64,000 nt of DNA from an uncultured Maribacter sp. Its GTDB lineage: Bacteria > Bacteroidota > Bacteroidia > Flavobacteriales > Flavobacteriaceae. The notes beneath the pieces were generated by a model that saw nothing but the letters and a program-made list of their open reading frames with translations, was not told the origin of the DNA and ran no database searches. Each line of letters begins with the position of its first letter. Positions within the stretch are counted from its first letter, which is position 1. Shown in pieces: positions 52,632 through 62,121 of the stretch. Made by a program: the position numbers and the translations under genes. The stretch is taken from positions 1 to 64,000 of the forward strand of contig NZ_CANMDU010000012.1 of NCBI RefSeq assembly GCF_947496775.1. Direction: 5' to 3'.

Positions 52632-53387
52632 TTATTTATCAGAACTCCAATTTGTAACGAGAGAGCTTATAATATAAAAACCTATAATGGCAGGTATTGC
52701 CATAAATTTCATCGTTACTATGAGCACTAAACTAACTATAATAAATATATATCGTAATGCATTGTCTTTAAATCCCCAATTTTTAAATTTTAGAGCAAAA
52801 AGTCCAATATTCGCATTTAAAAGGAAAGCACTAAGAACAGTCATCCCCACTAAAAACCACGAATTAAGAATTATACCATTAAGCGTATCGTTATTATGGT
52901 ATAATAAAATAAGTGGTAAAGAAAGTATTAACAAAGTATTAGCTGGTGTTGGCAAGCCAACAAAGGATGATTGCTGATTTTCATCAATATTAAATTTAGC
53001 CAATCTATAACCAGATGCTAGTGTAATTAAAAAACCAAAAAAAGGAAGTGGAGCTACTTTTAAGCCCACCCAAAATGTATCATTAGTAGCTTGGGAAGAT
53101 AAATCTACATTCCATCCTCCTGTCATAGACATTCCTAAAAGTTGAAACATAACAATACCAGGAACTAAACCACTGGTAATCATATCTGCTAAAGAATCTA
53201 ATTGCAACCCCATTGGACTTTGCGCATTTAAAATTCTTGCAGCAAAACCATCAAAAAAATCAAAAACAATCCCTAAAAAAACAAATAAAGCCGCTATCTC
53301 TAATTGATTAAGTACTGCAAAAACAACAGCTACACAGCCACAAAACAAATTTAGCAAGGTTATTAAATTGGGAATATGTCTTTTCAT
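52632..53387 (-). CDS. pssA: CDP-diacylglycerol--serine O-phosphatidyltransferase
   Basis: Makes phosphatidylserine, the precursor of phosphatidylethanolamine. The 251-residue membrane protein has the CDP-alcohol phosphatidyltransferase motif DG(x2)AR(x8)G(x3)D(x3)D, read as FDFFDGFAARILNAQSPMG then LDSLADM, and about six to eight spans. Its psd partner is not in the window. Confidence 0.94.
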   Translation of the reverse strand: MKRHIPNLITLLNLFCGCVAVVFAVLNQLEIAALFVFLGIVFDFFDGFAARILNAQSPMGLQLDSLADMITSGLVPGIVMFQLLGMSMTGGWNVDLSSQATNDTFWVGLKVAPLPFFGFLITLASGYRLAKFNIDENQQSSFVGLPTPANTLLILSLPLILLYHNNDTLNGIILNSWFLVGMTVLSAFLLNANIGLFALKFKNWGFKDNALRYIFIIVSLVLIVTMKFMAIPAIIGFYIISSLVTNWSSDK

Positions 53388-53488
53388 TTTATTCTACGTA
53401 TTTATGTAAAAATAAGACATTTTTTCAGGAATAAGATTTGTTGCTAAATTATTCAGATATTTGCAAAACACTAACTTTTTGCCCAAAC

Positions 53489-54670
53489 ATGTTTATAAAG
53501 AAATTATTTTTTTTATTCGTTCTTTTTTTCAGCATCATTAACAATGCTCAAAAGAAAATAGAATTAACCCCTTTATCCAAAGTTAGCGTCTTAACTATAG
53601 GAACAGAAGAAGAACTAAGCTCTAAATTTGGTCATAGTGCTTTTCGTATACAAGACCCTACTTTAGGTATTGACGTTACCTATAATTATGGAATGTTCGA
53701 TTTTAACGCCCCTAATTTTTACTTAAAGTTCACTACCGGGAAACTACCTTATAGATTAGCAAGACATTCTTTTGAGAACTTTATGTATAGTTACAAAATA
53801 GAGAATAGATGGGTAAAAGAACAAACACTTAATCTTAACCTAAAAGAAAAAAATACACTTCTTCAGTTTTTAGAAAACAATTTATTGCCCGAGAATAAAT
53901 ATTATAAATATGATTTTTTGTTTGATAATTGTGCGACTAAAATCCCGGAGGTATTAAAAAAAATTACAAACGAGGACCTTAAACCTTCCCACAGTCATTT
54001 AAAAAAAGAATCGACCTTTAGACAACTAATACATGAATCTTTAGATACTAATGAATGGTCTACCTTTGGCATAGATTTAGCTCTTGGTTCCGTTATAGAT
54101 ATAAAAGCAACATCAAAAGAACATCTATTCTTACCTATTTATGTATACCATCAATTAGAAAATACTTCTAAAAAAGACAATACACCTTTAGTATCTAAAA
54201 CAGAAATGATTTTAAAAACTAAAGCCCAAGAAAAAAACAATATTTTTCTACTAAGTCCATTTTTTTGGTTTGGTCTCCTTTTTATTCTTGTAACTCTACT
54301 CACCATAAAAGATTATAGCACAAAAAAAAGAACCAAATGGTTAGATACTCTTTTATTCTTTTCTACAGGAATTGCAGGTTTATTAATTCTTTTTCTTTGG
54401 TTTGGAACAGACCACAACGCAACGGCAAGGAATTTTAATATTTTATGGGCCTTTCCTTTAAACCTTTATGTTGCTTTTGTTTTAAGAAAGAAAAGCCTTC
54501 CAGATTGGATTAAAATATACTTAATTACTTTACTCTCACTAATATTAATTTCGCTTTTTATTTGGGCCGCAAAAATTCAGGTATTCTCAATCATTCTTAT
54601 TTTTATTTTACTTTCATTAGTAATAAGATATCTGTATTTATTATTTCATTTAAGACGTAGAAACGACTAA
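53489..54670 (+). CDS. DUF4105 domain membrane protein
   Basis: From MFIKKLFFLFVLFFSIINNAQ it has a signal peptide, an extracytoplasmic DUF4105 region (about 25-250: LSSKFGHSAFRIQDPT, GMFDFNAPNFYLKFTTGKL, DFLFDNCATKIPEVL) and, after about residue 255, four or five membrane spans with a basic C-terminal end. DUF4105 carries conserved histidine and cysteine/asparagine residues (GHSAFR, DNCATK) reminiscent of NlpC/P60- or LRAT-like catalytic sites. The function is unknown. An upstream start at 53438 would add 17 residues before the signal. Confidence 0.83.
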   Translation: MFIKKLFFLFVLFFSIINNAQKKIELTPLSKVSVLTIGTEEELSSKFGHSAFRIQDPTLGIDVTYNYGMFDFNAPNFYLKFTTGKLPYRLARHSFENFMYSYKIENRWVKEQTLNLNLKEKNTLLQFLENNLLPENKYYKYDFLFDNCATKIPEVLKKITNEDLKPSHSHLKKESTFRQLIHESLDTNEWSTFGIDLALGSVIDIKATSKEHLFLPIYVYHQLENTSKKDNTPLVSKTEMILKTKAQEKNNIFLLSPFFWFGLLFILVTLLTIKDYSTKKRTKWLDTLLFFSTGIAGLLILFLWFGTDHNATARNFNILWAFPLNLYVAFVLRKKSLPDWIKIYLITLLSLILISLFIWAAKIQVFSIILIFILLSLVIRYLYLLFHLRRRND

Positions 54671-54686
54671 AATTTAGTTAACAAAA

Positions 54687-56561
54687 ATGAACTTACTAAC
54701 GGTAGAAAATATTGCCAAATCCTTTGGCGAACTTGTCCTTTTTAAAGACCTATCTTTCGGCATTAATAAAGACCAAAAAATAGCTTTAATTGCCAAAAAT
54801 GGAAGTGGAAAAACCTCAATATTAAATATCCTTTCAGGGGCAGAAGCTCCAGATAAAGGACAAGTAAACTATCGTAAAGGCACGCGGGTTTCCTTTTTAG
54901 AACAGGAACCAAAAATGGACCCAAAACTAAGTATTGAAGAAACCATTTTTGCGTCAGACAATGAAGTTCTAAAGATAATTCGTGCTTATGAAAAAGCTTT
55001 AAACAATCCAGAAGACACTGAAGCATACCAAAAGGCTTTTGAAGCTATGGATCGTTTTAATGCTTGGGATTTTGAAACGCAATACAAACAAATTTTATCT
55101 AAGTTAAAACTAGATGATTTAAACTTAAAAGTAGGTTTACTCTCCGGTGGACAAAAGAAAAGACTAGCTCTAGCAGATGCCTTAATTAATAAACCCGATT
55201 TATTAATCTTAGATGAACCTACCAATCATCTAGATTTGGAGATGATAGAGTGGTTAGAGCAATATTTTGCAAAAGAAAATATGACTCTGTTTATGGTAAC
55301 GCACGATCGTTACTTTTTAGAACGTGTATGTAATGAAATTATAGAACTAGATGGAGGTAACCTTTACCCCTACAAAGGGAACTACTCTTATTATTTAGAG
55401 AAAAAAGAAGCCAGAAAAGAGCAAGAAGCAGTAGAACATCATAAATCTAAACTTTTGTTTAAAAAAGAATTAGATTGGATGCGAAGACAACCTAAGGCCA
55501 GAACTACAAAATCTAAATCTAGAATAGACGATTTCCACGCCATTAAAGAAAAAGCTAACAATAGAAGAAAAGAACATGAAGTTCAGTTAGAAATTAATAT
55601 GACCCGAATGGGTAGTAAGATTATTGAGCTTCATAAAATTTCCAAAGCTTTTCCGGATAAACCCATCTTGGACCAGTTCGACTATAGTTTTACCAAAGGA
55701 GAGCGTGTTGGTATAATTGGAAAAAATGGCACCGGAAAATCTACCTTTTTAAATATCATTGCTGGAAAAGGAGAGCCGGATAGCGGAAAAGTAATTATAG
55801 GAGATACCATAAAATTTGGATATTACACCCAAAAAGGGATTGCTATTAAAGAAGGACAAAAAGTAATTGATGTCATTCGCGATTTTGGCGATTATATTCC
55901 TCTTACCAAAGGACGACAAATTTCAGCGCAACAACTATTAGAACGTTTTCTTTTTGACAGAAAAAAACAATATGATTTTGTTGAAAAACTAAGTGGTGGT
56001 GAAAGAAAGAGGTTATACCTATGTACCGTTTTAATACAAAACCCCAATTTTTTAATACTAGATGAGCCTACTAATGATTTAGATATTGTTACTCTAAATG
56101 TACTAGAAAGCTTCTTATTAGACTTCCCTGGTTGCCTAATGGTAGTTTCTCATGATAGATATTTTATGGACAAAATTGTAGACCATTTATTTGTATTTAG
56201 AGGCAATGCTGTCATAGAAAATTTTCCAGGCAATTATTCAGATTACAGAGCATATGAAGACAGCCAAGTAATTGAAAAAAGAGAACAAAAAGAAAGCTCT
56301 AACTCCAAATCTAAAAATTCATGGAAAAAAGAAAGTACGGCAAATAAACTATCTTATGCGGAACAAAAAGAATATAACCAAATAGAAAGAGAAATTCAAA
56401 AGCTAGAAAATAGAAAGACAAAAACTCAAAATGAATTTACCAATCCGGAACTTTCTGGAGACGACATTGCCGAACTATCTAAAAAATTACAAGAAATAAA
56501 CATTGCTATAGAAACTAAAACTGAACGCTGGTTTGAGCTTTCTGCAATCATAGAAAACTAA
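54687..56561 (+). CDS. ABC-F family ATPase (Uup-like)
   Basis: Cytosolic protein of 624 residues with two ABC domains and no membrane spans. Walker A: LIAKNGSGKTSILN and GIIGKNGTGKSTFLN; signatures: LLSGGQKKRLALADAL and KLSGGERKRLYLCTVL; Walker B: LLILDEPTNHLDLEM and FLILDEPTNDLDIVT. The domains are joined by a basic linker (MRRQPKARTTKSKSRI) typical of ABC-F translation factors, and a C-terminal coiled coil (EQKEYNQIEREIQKLENRK) is like that of Uup. Such proteins bind the ribosome E site. Confidence 0.93.
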   Translation: MNLLTVENIAKSFGELVLFKDLSFGINKDQKIALIAKNGSGKTSILNILSGAEAPDKGQVNYRKGTRVSFLEQEPKMDPKLSIEETIFASDNEVLKIIRAYEKALNNPEDTEAYQKAFEAMDRFNAWDFETQYKQILSKLKLDDLNLKVGLLSGGQKKRLALADALINKPDLLILDEPTNHLDLEMIEWLEQYFAKENMTLFMVTHDRYFLERVCNEIIELDGGNLYPYKGNYSYYLEKKEARKEQEAVEHHKSKLLFKKELDWMRRQPKARTTKSKSRIDDFHAIKEKANNRRKEHEVQLEINMTRMGSKIIELHKISKAFPDKPILDQFDYSFTKGERVGIIGKNGTGKSTFLNIIAGKGEPDSGKVIIGDTIKFGYYTQKGIAIKEGQKVIDVIRDFGDYIPLTKGRQISAQQLLERFLFDRKKQYDFVEKLSGGERKRLYLCTVLIQNPNFLILDEPTNDLDIVTLNVLESFLLDFPGCLMVVSHDRYFMDKIVDHLFVFRGNAVIENFPGNYSDYRAYEDSQVIEKREQKESSNSKSKNSWKKESTANKLSYAEQKEYNQIEREIQKLENRKTKTQNEFTNPELSGDDIAELSKKLQEINIAIETKTERWFELSAIIEN

Positions 56562-56570
56562 CCTTATCCA

Positions 56571-57065
56571 TTGTATTCTTTTATTCATCACATTAAATTT
56601 CTTTTAAGAGCTACGAATCAACATGGTGTACATTCTCCTTTTGTATATTCTTATGTTACCAAATGCCTATATTCCAAAAAGAAATATGCTTCGACCAAAA
56701 GTGCTGATGTATTACTAAAAAGTATTGATTATTTTAAAATTAAAAGTTTAAAAATTAATTCGGAAAGTGAATTATATAAACATCAAATTAAAAAAAGATT
56801 TCCAGGTTTAAATACTAATACCTCTACCTACGATGCTATTTATATGAATGATTGTCTTACTTGGGATAAAGAAATAGAAAAAAAAGAAATAAAAAATACT
56901 AGTTGGGTCTTTATTAAGAGTATTCATCATAGTAAAGAATCCTCTTCTCAATGGAACAACATTATAGCACTAGATGAAGTAACCGTTAGTATTGATTTGT
57001 TTTATTGTGGAGTACTTTTTTTTCGTCGAGAACAAGAAAAGGAACATTTTAAAATTAGATACTAA
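56571..57065 (+). CDS. Shrunken SAM-methyltransferase-like protein, TTG start
   Basis: The protein of 164 residues starts at TTG (56571) with YSFIHHIKFLLRATNQHGVHSPFVYSYVTKCLY, and ends DLFYCGVLFFRREQEKEHFKIRY. Both ends match a flavobacterial family of about 240 residues labelled class I SAM-dependent methyltransferase. The part between, which should hold the GxGxG-type SAM loop (LELGTSLGIGT-like), is missing or unrecognisable; only SADVLLKSIDYFKIKSLKIN and the short YDAIYMNDCLTWD remain. The frame is intact, so it is a compact or decaying homologue. It begins 9 nt after the ABC-F stop and is probably co-transcribed. Confidence 0.7.
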   Translation: MYSFIHHIKFLLRATNQHGVHSPFVYSYVTKCLYSKKKYASTKSADVLLKSIDYFKIKSLKINSESELYKHQIKKRFPGLNTNTSTYDAIYMNDCLTWDKEIEKKEIKNTSWVFIKSIHHSKESSSQWNNIIALDEVTVSIDLFYCGVLFFRREQEKEHFKIRY

Positions 57066-57187
57066 AAGCTTAATTTTAATGTAAATTACCTTGCAATTTT
57101 CTTGCAAGCCGTTAAAAACACCTTGAAGCATTTGGACACATGCATCATGGAATAAAAAACCCGTCGAAGGGAATAAATTGAAATAGT

Positions 57188-57334
57188 ATGGAAAATAATA
57201 CCATGTTTTATGTTTTAGGAGGCGTAGTTGCTATATATCTATTTGTTACTATGAGAAATCGCCAAAAATCAAAAGATAGAAAGTCAAAAAAATTTATGAG
57301 CGATTATAATAGAAAGAATAAAAAGTTAGATTAG
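57188..57334 (+). CDS. Small membrane protein, 48 residues
   Basis: A short frame reads MENNTMFYVLGGVVAIYLFV followed by a basic tail (TMRNRQKSKDRKSKKF and so on to KNKKLD). The single hydrophobic span with a Lys/Arg-rich cytoplasmic tail is typical of real small membrane proteins. It ends 36 nt before the cobalamin adenosyltransferase gene on the same strand. No function is known. Support comes from composition and position only. Confidence 0.6.
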   Translation: MENNTMFYVLGGVVAIYLFVTMRNRQKSKDRKSKKFMSDYNRKNKKLD

Positions 57335-57369
57335 TACATTGTTGATTTACCCATATTAAATAAACAAAT

Positions 57370-57945
57370 ATGAAAATATATACTAAGACTGGTGACAAAG
57401 GAACATCTGCTCTTTTCGGTGGCACTAGAGTTCCTAAACATCATATTAGACTAGATGCCTACGGCACCATAGATGAATTAAACTCGTGGATAGGTCTTAT
57501 CCGAGATCAAGAAATAGATACACTGTCCAAAAAAACGCTAACTCTTTTACAAGACAAATTATTTACCGTTGGCGCTATTTTAGCAACTGACCCTGAAAAA
57601 GCGATTCTTAAAAACGGAAAAGAACGGCTTACCATCCCTAAAATTAAGGATACCGATATTACTTTTCTAGAAGATAATATGGATGCTATGGAGGTAAGTT
57701 TACCCCAAATGACTCATTTTATTTTACCAGGAGGACACACAACCGTGTCATACTGTCATATTGCACGTACTATTTGCAGAAGAGCGGAGCGCATGGTATC
57801 TTTTTTAAATGAAAATGAACCAACAGATCCTAATGTTTTGTCATATATCAACAGATTATCCGACTACCTATTTGTATTGGCACGAAAGTTGTCTTTTGAC
57901 CTTAAAGCTGAAGAAATTAAATGGATACCTGAAAAAAAAGGCTAA
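57370..57945 (+). CDS. Cob(I)alamin adenosyltransferase, PduO type
   Basis: Adenosylates cob(I)alamin with ATP to make coenzyme B12. The 191-residue protein begins MKIYTKTGDKGTSALFGGTRVPK, the ATP-binding signature, and has AYGTIDELNSWIG, TICRRAERMVSFL (the Arg and Glu of the active site) and NRLSDYLFVLAR, all PduO/MMAB-type motifs. No other cobalamin gene is in the window, so it probably serves a B12-dependent enzyme elsewhere. Confidence 0.94.
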   Translation: MKIYTKTGDKGTSALFGGTRVPKHHIRLDAYGTIDELNSWIGLIRDQEIDTLSKKTLTLLQDKLFTVGAILATDPEKAILKNGKERLTIPKIKDTDITFLEDNMDAMEVSLPQMTHFILPGGHTTVSYCHIARTICRRAERMVSFLNENEPTDPNVLSYINRLSDYLFVLARKLSFDLKAEEIKWIPEKKG

Positions 57946-58025
57946 TAAATTCGTTATTTCTTCGTTATCAAAATATTAGCACGGGGATTTTGTTAATAAA
58001 ATAGTGGAAATACTTACAAAAAACC

Positions 58026-58055
58026 TTGGCTATTTATATTTAAAAATTATTTTTG
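58026..58055 (+). promoter_or_regulatory. Promoter of the DUF2795 gene
   Basis: TTG (58026-58028), a 19-nt spacer and TATTTTTG (58048-58055) match the consensus exactly. Transcription would begin near 58061, about 20 nt before the ATG at 58081. Confidence 0.75.
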
Positions 58056-58080
58056 CAAAAATTTAAAACACATTATTAAC

Positions 58081-58305
58081 ATGTATTGGACATTAGAACT
58101 AGCATCTTATTTAAGTGATGCGCCATGGCCGGCTACCAAAGATGAGTTGATTGACTACTCTATTAGAACAGGAGCTCCGTTAGAAGTTGTAGAAAACTTA
58201 CAATCAATGGAAGAGGAAGGTGGAGAAATTTACGAGTCTATCGAAGAAATTTGGCCAGATTATCCTACCGAAGAAGATTACCTCTGGAATGAGGATGAAT
58301 ATTAA
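58081..58305 (+). CDS. DUF2795 domain protein
   Basis: Acidic 74-residue protein: MYWTLELASYLSDAPWPATKDELIDYSIR, then VVENLQSMEEEGGEIYESIEEIWPDYP. This is the short DUF2795 form common in Bacteroidota, a helical fold resembling other small conserved domains, of unknown role. It has its own consensus promoter and its own terminator, so it is a monocistronic and probably well-expressed unit. Confidence 0.88.
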   Translation: MYWTLELASYLSDAPWPATKDELIDYSIRTGAPLEVVENLQSMEEEGGEIYESIEEIWPDYPTEEDYLWNEDEY

Positions 58306-58330
58306 TAAAATATTATAACAATTGCTGTAA

Positions 58331-58357
58331 AAAAGTCTCCTTGGAGGCTTTTTTTTT
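58331..58357 (+). terminator. Terminator of the DUF2795 gene
   Basis: AAAAGTCTCC (58331-58340) pairs, with one T-G pair, with GGAGGCTTTT (58343-58352), running into a T run. Confidence 0.8.
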
Positions 58358-58528
58358 ATGTAATTTTGTCAGCCACGTAGTGTAATTTTTACAAAAGATT
58401 AAACTGGAATAGCTTTTGTTGTAAAATTATACGGTTAACAAAGAAATAATAACCATAAAATATAATTGATAAACCATCATTTTAACTAGAGTTTTAAAAG
58501 GTTTACAATCTAAAATAGAAGAAGCATT

Positions 58529-61500
58529 ATGAGTTTTATAAATTCAATACTAAAGGTTTTTGTTGGTGACAAATCAGAAAAAGATGTAAAGGAATTACAA
58601 CCTTTAGTAAAACAAATAAAATCTTTCGAAGCGACTATAGAAAATTTAAGCCATGACGAGCTTAGAGCAAAAACTATAGAGTTTAAAAATAAAATAAAAG
58701 AAAACTGTTCGGAGATAACTAGTAAGATTGATGCACTTACGGAAGAAGTACATGCTTCAACAGATATTGACAAAAATGAAGATATCTATGTTGAAATAGA
58801 TAAATTAAAAGAAGAAGCCTATAAAATTTCCGAAAACACTTTAAATGAAATTTTACCAGAGGCTTTTGCAGTGGTTAAAGAAACTGCCAAACGTTTTGCT
58901 AATAATAAAACCATTTCTGTTTCTGCATCCGAATATGACAGACAACTTTCTGGAGAAAAAGAATATGTTACTTTAGATGGTGATAGTGCTACTTGGCAAA
59001 ACTCATGGAATGCTGCTGGTAAAGATGTTACATGGGACATGATTCATTATGATGTTCAATTAATAGGTGGTATAGCATTACATCAAGGGAAAATTGCTGA
59101 AATGCAAACAGGAGAAGGTAAAACTTTAGTTGCTACCCTGCCACTATATCTTAATGCTTTAACTGGTAAGGGAGCACATTTGGTAACTGTTAATGATTAT
59201 TTAGCAAAAAGGGATAGTGCTTGGATGGCCCCAATATTTCAATTTCACGGTCTTTCTGTTGATTGTATAGATTACCATAAACCAAATTCTGAAGGTCGTA
59301 GAGCTGCTTATCATGCAGATATTACCTACGGAACAAATAATGAATTTGGGTTTGATTACTTAAGGGATAATATGGCCCACACACCAAAAGACTTAGTACA
59401 ACGTCCGCACAATTTTTCTATTGTAGATGAGGTTGATTCTGTTTTGGTAGATGATGCACGTACCCCTTTAATTATTTCTGGTCCAGTTCCAGAGGGTGAC
59501 CGTCATGAATTTAACGAATTAAAACCTAGAGTTTCGGAGATTGTTCAAAAGCAACGTCAGTACCTAACAGGTGTATTTGCAGAAGCTAAAAAACATATTT
59601 CCGAAGGCGATACAAAAGAAGGTGGGTTCCTTTTATTAAGAGTACATAGAGGTTTACCTAAAAATAAAGCCCTAATCAAATTCTTAAGTGAAGAAGGAAT
59701 AAAACAACTGTTGCAAAAAACAGAAAACTTCTATATGCAAGATAACAATAGAGAAATGCCTAAAGTAGATGAGGAACTTTTATTTGTTATTGATGAGAAA
59801 AACAACCAAATAGAACTTACCGATAAAGGTGTAGAATATATTTCTGGAGATCAGGATAAAGACTTTTTTGTAATGCCAGATATTGGTGGAGAGATTGCAA
59901 AAATTGAAAACCAAAATCTTGAAATAGAAAAAGAAGCCGAGCTAAAAGAAGAATTATTCAAAGACTTCACTGTAAAAAGTGAGCGTATCCATACTATGAG
60001 TCAATTACTTAAAGCCTACACTCTTTTTGAGAAAGATGTAGAGTATGTAGTAATGGATAACAAAGTAATGATTGTAGACGAGCAAACGGGGCGTATTATG
60101 GATGGCCGTAGATACTCAGACGGTTTACACCAGGCAATCGAAGCTAAGGAAAATGTAAAGATTGAAGCTCTTACGCAAACCTTCGCTACAGTTACCTTAC
60201 AAAATTATTTTAGAATGTATAGTAAGCTTTCTGGTATGACAGGTACCGCTATTACGGAAGCAGGAGAATTTTGGGAAATCTATAAATTAGATGTTATGGA
60301 AATCCCTACTAACAGACCAATTGCCCGGGATGATCGTAACGATTTAATTTACAAAACTAAACGAGAAAAATATAATGCCATTATTGATGAAGTTACCAAA
60401 CTATCACAATCTGGAAGACCAGTTTTAATAGGTACAACATCAGTTGAAATATCTGAATTGCTATCTCGTATGTTAGGTATTCGCAAAGTACCGCATAATG
60501 TATTAAATGCGAAACTACATAAAAAAGAAGCGGACGTTGTTGCAGAAGCAGGTAACCCTGGGGTAGTAACCATAGCAACAAACATGGCCGGTCGTGGTAC
60601 CGATATTAAACTATCAGATGCCGTTAAGGCCGCAGGAGGTTTAGCCATTGTAGGTACAGAAAGACATGACTCTAGAAGGGTGGACAGGCAATTAAGAGGT
60701 CGTTCTGGTCGTCAAGGAGACCCAGGAAGCTCTCAATTTTACGTTTCTCTAGAAGATAACCTAATGCGTTTATTTGGCTCAGATAGAGTAGCTAAAATGA
60801 TGGATAAGATGGGCTTAGAAGATGGTGAGGTTATTCAACATAGTATGATGACCAAATCTATTGAGCGTGCTCAGAAAAAAGTAGAAGAGAATAACTTTGG
60901 TGTACGTAAGCGTTTATTAGAATATGATGATGTTATGAACGCTCAAAGAGAGGTTGTTTATAAAAGAAGAAGACATGCATTACAAGGAGAAAGACTTAAG
61001 GTAGATATTGCCAATATGGTATATGATACTTGCGAAGTAATCACAGAAACGAATAAAGTTGCAAGTGATTATAAGAATTTTGAGTTTGAGCTTATTAAAT
61101 ATTTTTCTATTACCTCTCCAGTTTCCGAAGCGGACTTTGGCAAATTACCTTCACAAGAAATTGCTGGAATAATTTACAAGGAAGCGTATTCGCATTATAA
61201 AGAAAAAATGGAACGTAATGCAACTACAGCTTTCCCAGTAATTAAACAAGTATATGAAGACCAAGCTAATAAATTTGAGCGTATAGTTGTTCCGTTTACA
61301 GACGGTATTAAGAGCCTTAATGTAGTTACTAATTTACAAGAGGCATACGAAAGTAACGGTAAACAATTAGTAACAGATTTTGAGAAAAATATTTCTTTAG
61401 CAATAATAGATGATTCGTGGAAAACTCATTTGCGAAAAATGGATGAACTTAAACAGTCTGTTCAATTAGCTGTACACGAGCAAAAGGACCCTTTGTTAAT

Positions 61501-61888
61501 TTATAAATTTGAAGCTTTTGAGCTTTTCAAAGGGATGATTGATAAAGTAAATAAAGAAATTGTTTCTTTCTTATTCAAAGGAGAGTTGCCTTCAGAAAAT
61601 GCTAATATCCAAGAAGCCGGAAACGTAAGAAGACCTAAAGAAAATTTACAAACTACGAAAGAAGAAATTCCTAATAGCGATGAATTAGCTGCCCAAAATA
61701 GAGCAGCAGGACAAACACAAGGGCAAAGACCAGCGGTTACAGAAACTATTACCAGAGAACGTCCAAAAATTGGAAGAAACGATAGAGTTACTATTAAAAA
61801 TGTTATGTCTGGTGAAAGTAAAACTGTAAAATACAAACAAGCAGAACCTTTGATAGATAAAGGAGAATGGGTATTAACAGAAGATTAA
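58529..61888 (+). CDS. secA: Preprotein translocase subunit SecA
   Basis: Motor that pushes preproteins through SecYEG. The 1119-residue length is that of Bacteroidota SecA, longer than the roughly 900 of E. coli because of inserts in the N-terminal part and the variable helical regions. Walker A is MQTGEGKT (Lys198), Walker B/DEAD-like is VDEVDSVLVDDARTPLIIS, with LIGTTSVEISE, ATNMAGRGTDIKL and LRGRSGRQGDPGSSQFY for the second motor domain. The C-terminal end is DKGEWVLTED, without the CxCxSGxxxxxC(H/C) zinc motif found in many other SecA proteins, as usual in this phylum. Confidence 0.97.
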   Translation: MSFINSILKVFVGDKSEKDVKELQPLVKQIKSFEATIENLSHDELRAKTIEFKNKIKENCSEITSKIDALTEEVHASTDIDKNEDIYVEIDKLKEEAYKISENTLNEILPEAFAVVKETAKRFANNKTISVSASEYDRQLSGEKEYVTLDGDSATWQNSWNAAGKDVTWDMIHYDVQLIGGIALHQGKIAEMQTGEGKTLVATLPLYLNALTGKGAHLVTVNDYLAKRDSAWMAPIFQFHGLSVDCIDYHKPNSEGRRAAYHADITYGTNNEFGFDYLRDNMAHTPKDLVQRPHNFSIVDEVDSVLVDDARTPLIISGPVPEGDRHEFNELKPRVSEIVQKQRQYLTGVFAEAKKHISEGDTKEGGFLLLRVHRGLPKNKALIKFLSEEGIKQLLQKTENFYMQDNNREMPKVDEELLFVIDEKNNQIELTDKGVEYISGDQDKDFFVMPDIGGEIAKIENQNLEIEKEAELKEELFKDFTVKSERIHTMSQLLKAYTLFEKDVEYVVMDNKVMIVDEQTGRIMDGRRYSDGLHQAIEAKENVKIEALTQTFATVTLQNYFRMYSKLSGMTGTAITEAGEFWEIYKLDVMEIPTNRPIARDDRNDLIYKTKREKYNAIIDEVTKLSQSGRPVLIGTTSVEISELLSRMLGIRKVPHNVLNAKLHKKEADVVAEAGNPGVVTIATNMAGRGTDIKLSDAVKAAGGLAIVGTERHDSRRVDRQLRGRSGRQGDPGSSQFYVSLEDNLMRLFGSDRVAKMMDKMGLEDGEVIQHSMMTKSIERAQKKVEENNFGVRKRLLEYDDVMNAQREVVYKRRRHALQGERLKVDIANMVYDTCEVITETNKVASDYKNFEFELIKYFSITSPVSEADFGKLPSQEIAGIIYKEAYSHYKEKMERNATTAFPVIKQVYEDQANKFERIVVPFTDGIKSLNVVTNLQEAYESNGKQLVTDFEKNISLAIIDDSWKTHLRKMDELKQSVQLAVHEQKDPLLIYKFEAFELFKGMIDKVNKEIVSFLFKGELPSENANIQEAGNVRRPKENLQTTKEEIPNSDELAAQNRAAGQTQGQRPAVTETITRERPKIGRNDRVTIKNVMSGESKTVKYKQAEPLIDKGEWVLTED

Positions 61889-61910
61889 AACTTTATCATT
61901 TACAAAGAAC

Positions 61911-61946
61911 AAAAAAATGACAATCAATTATGATTGTCATTTTTTT
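61911..61946 (+). terminator. Terminator of secA
   Basis: AAAAAAATGACAATCA (61911-61926) and TGATTGTCATTTTTTT (61931-61946) form a perfect 16-bp stem with a 4-nt loop. Confidence 0.93.
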
Positions 61947-62121
61947 TATCATCCATTTCAAAAAAGATTAAATTCTTGTTCCGTAAAAGTCCAAAAAATA
62001 GAGCTATACCAACTATTTATTAAACTAAATAACACATTTTAACAAAGTATTTGGTTTTAATGCTAAAACATAATTAGATTTACATTGGATAACACCTCTA
62101 ACCAAGCTATAAAATCCGACT

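Noticed and set aside
57080-57110. Direct repeat CTTGCAA...CTTGCAA after the shrunken methyltransferase gene
   Set aside because: Two copies with a 4-nt gap and no hairpin; too short to assign a function.
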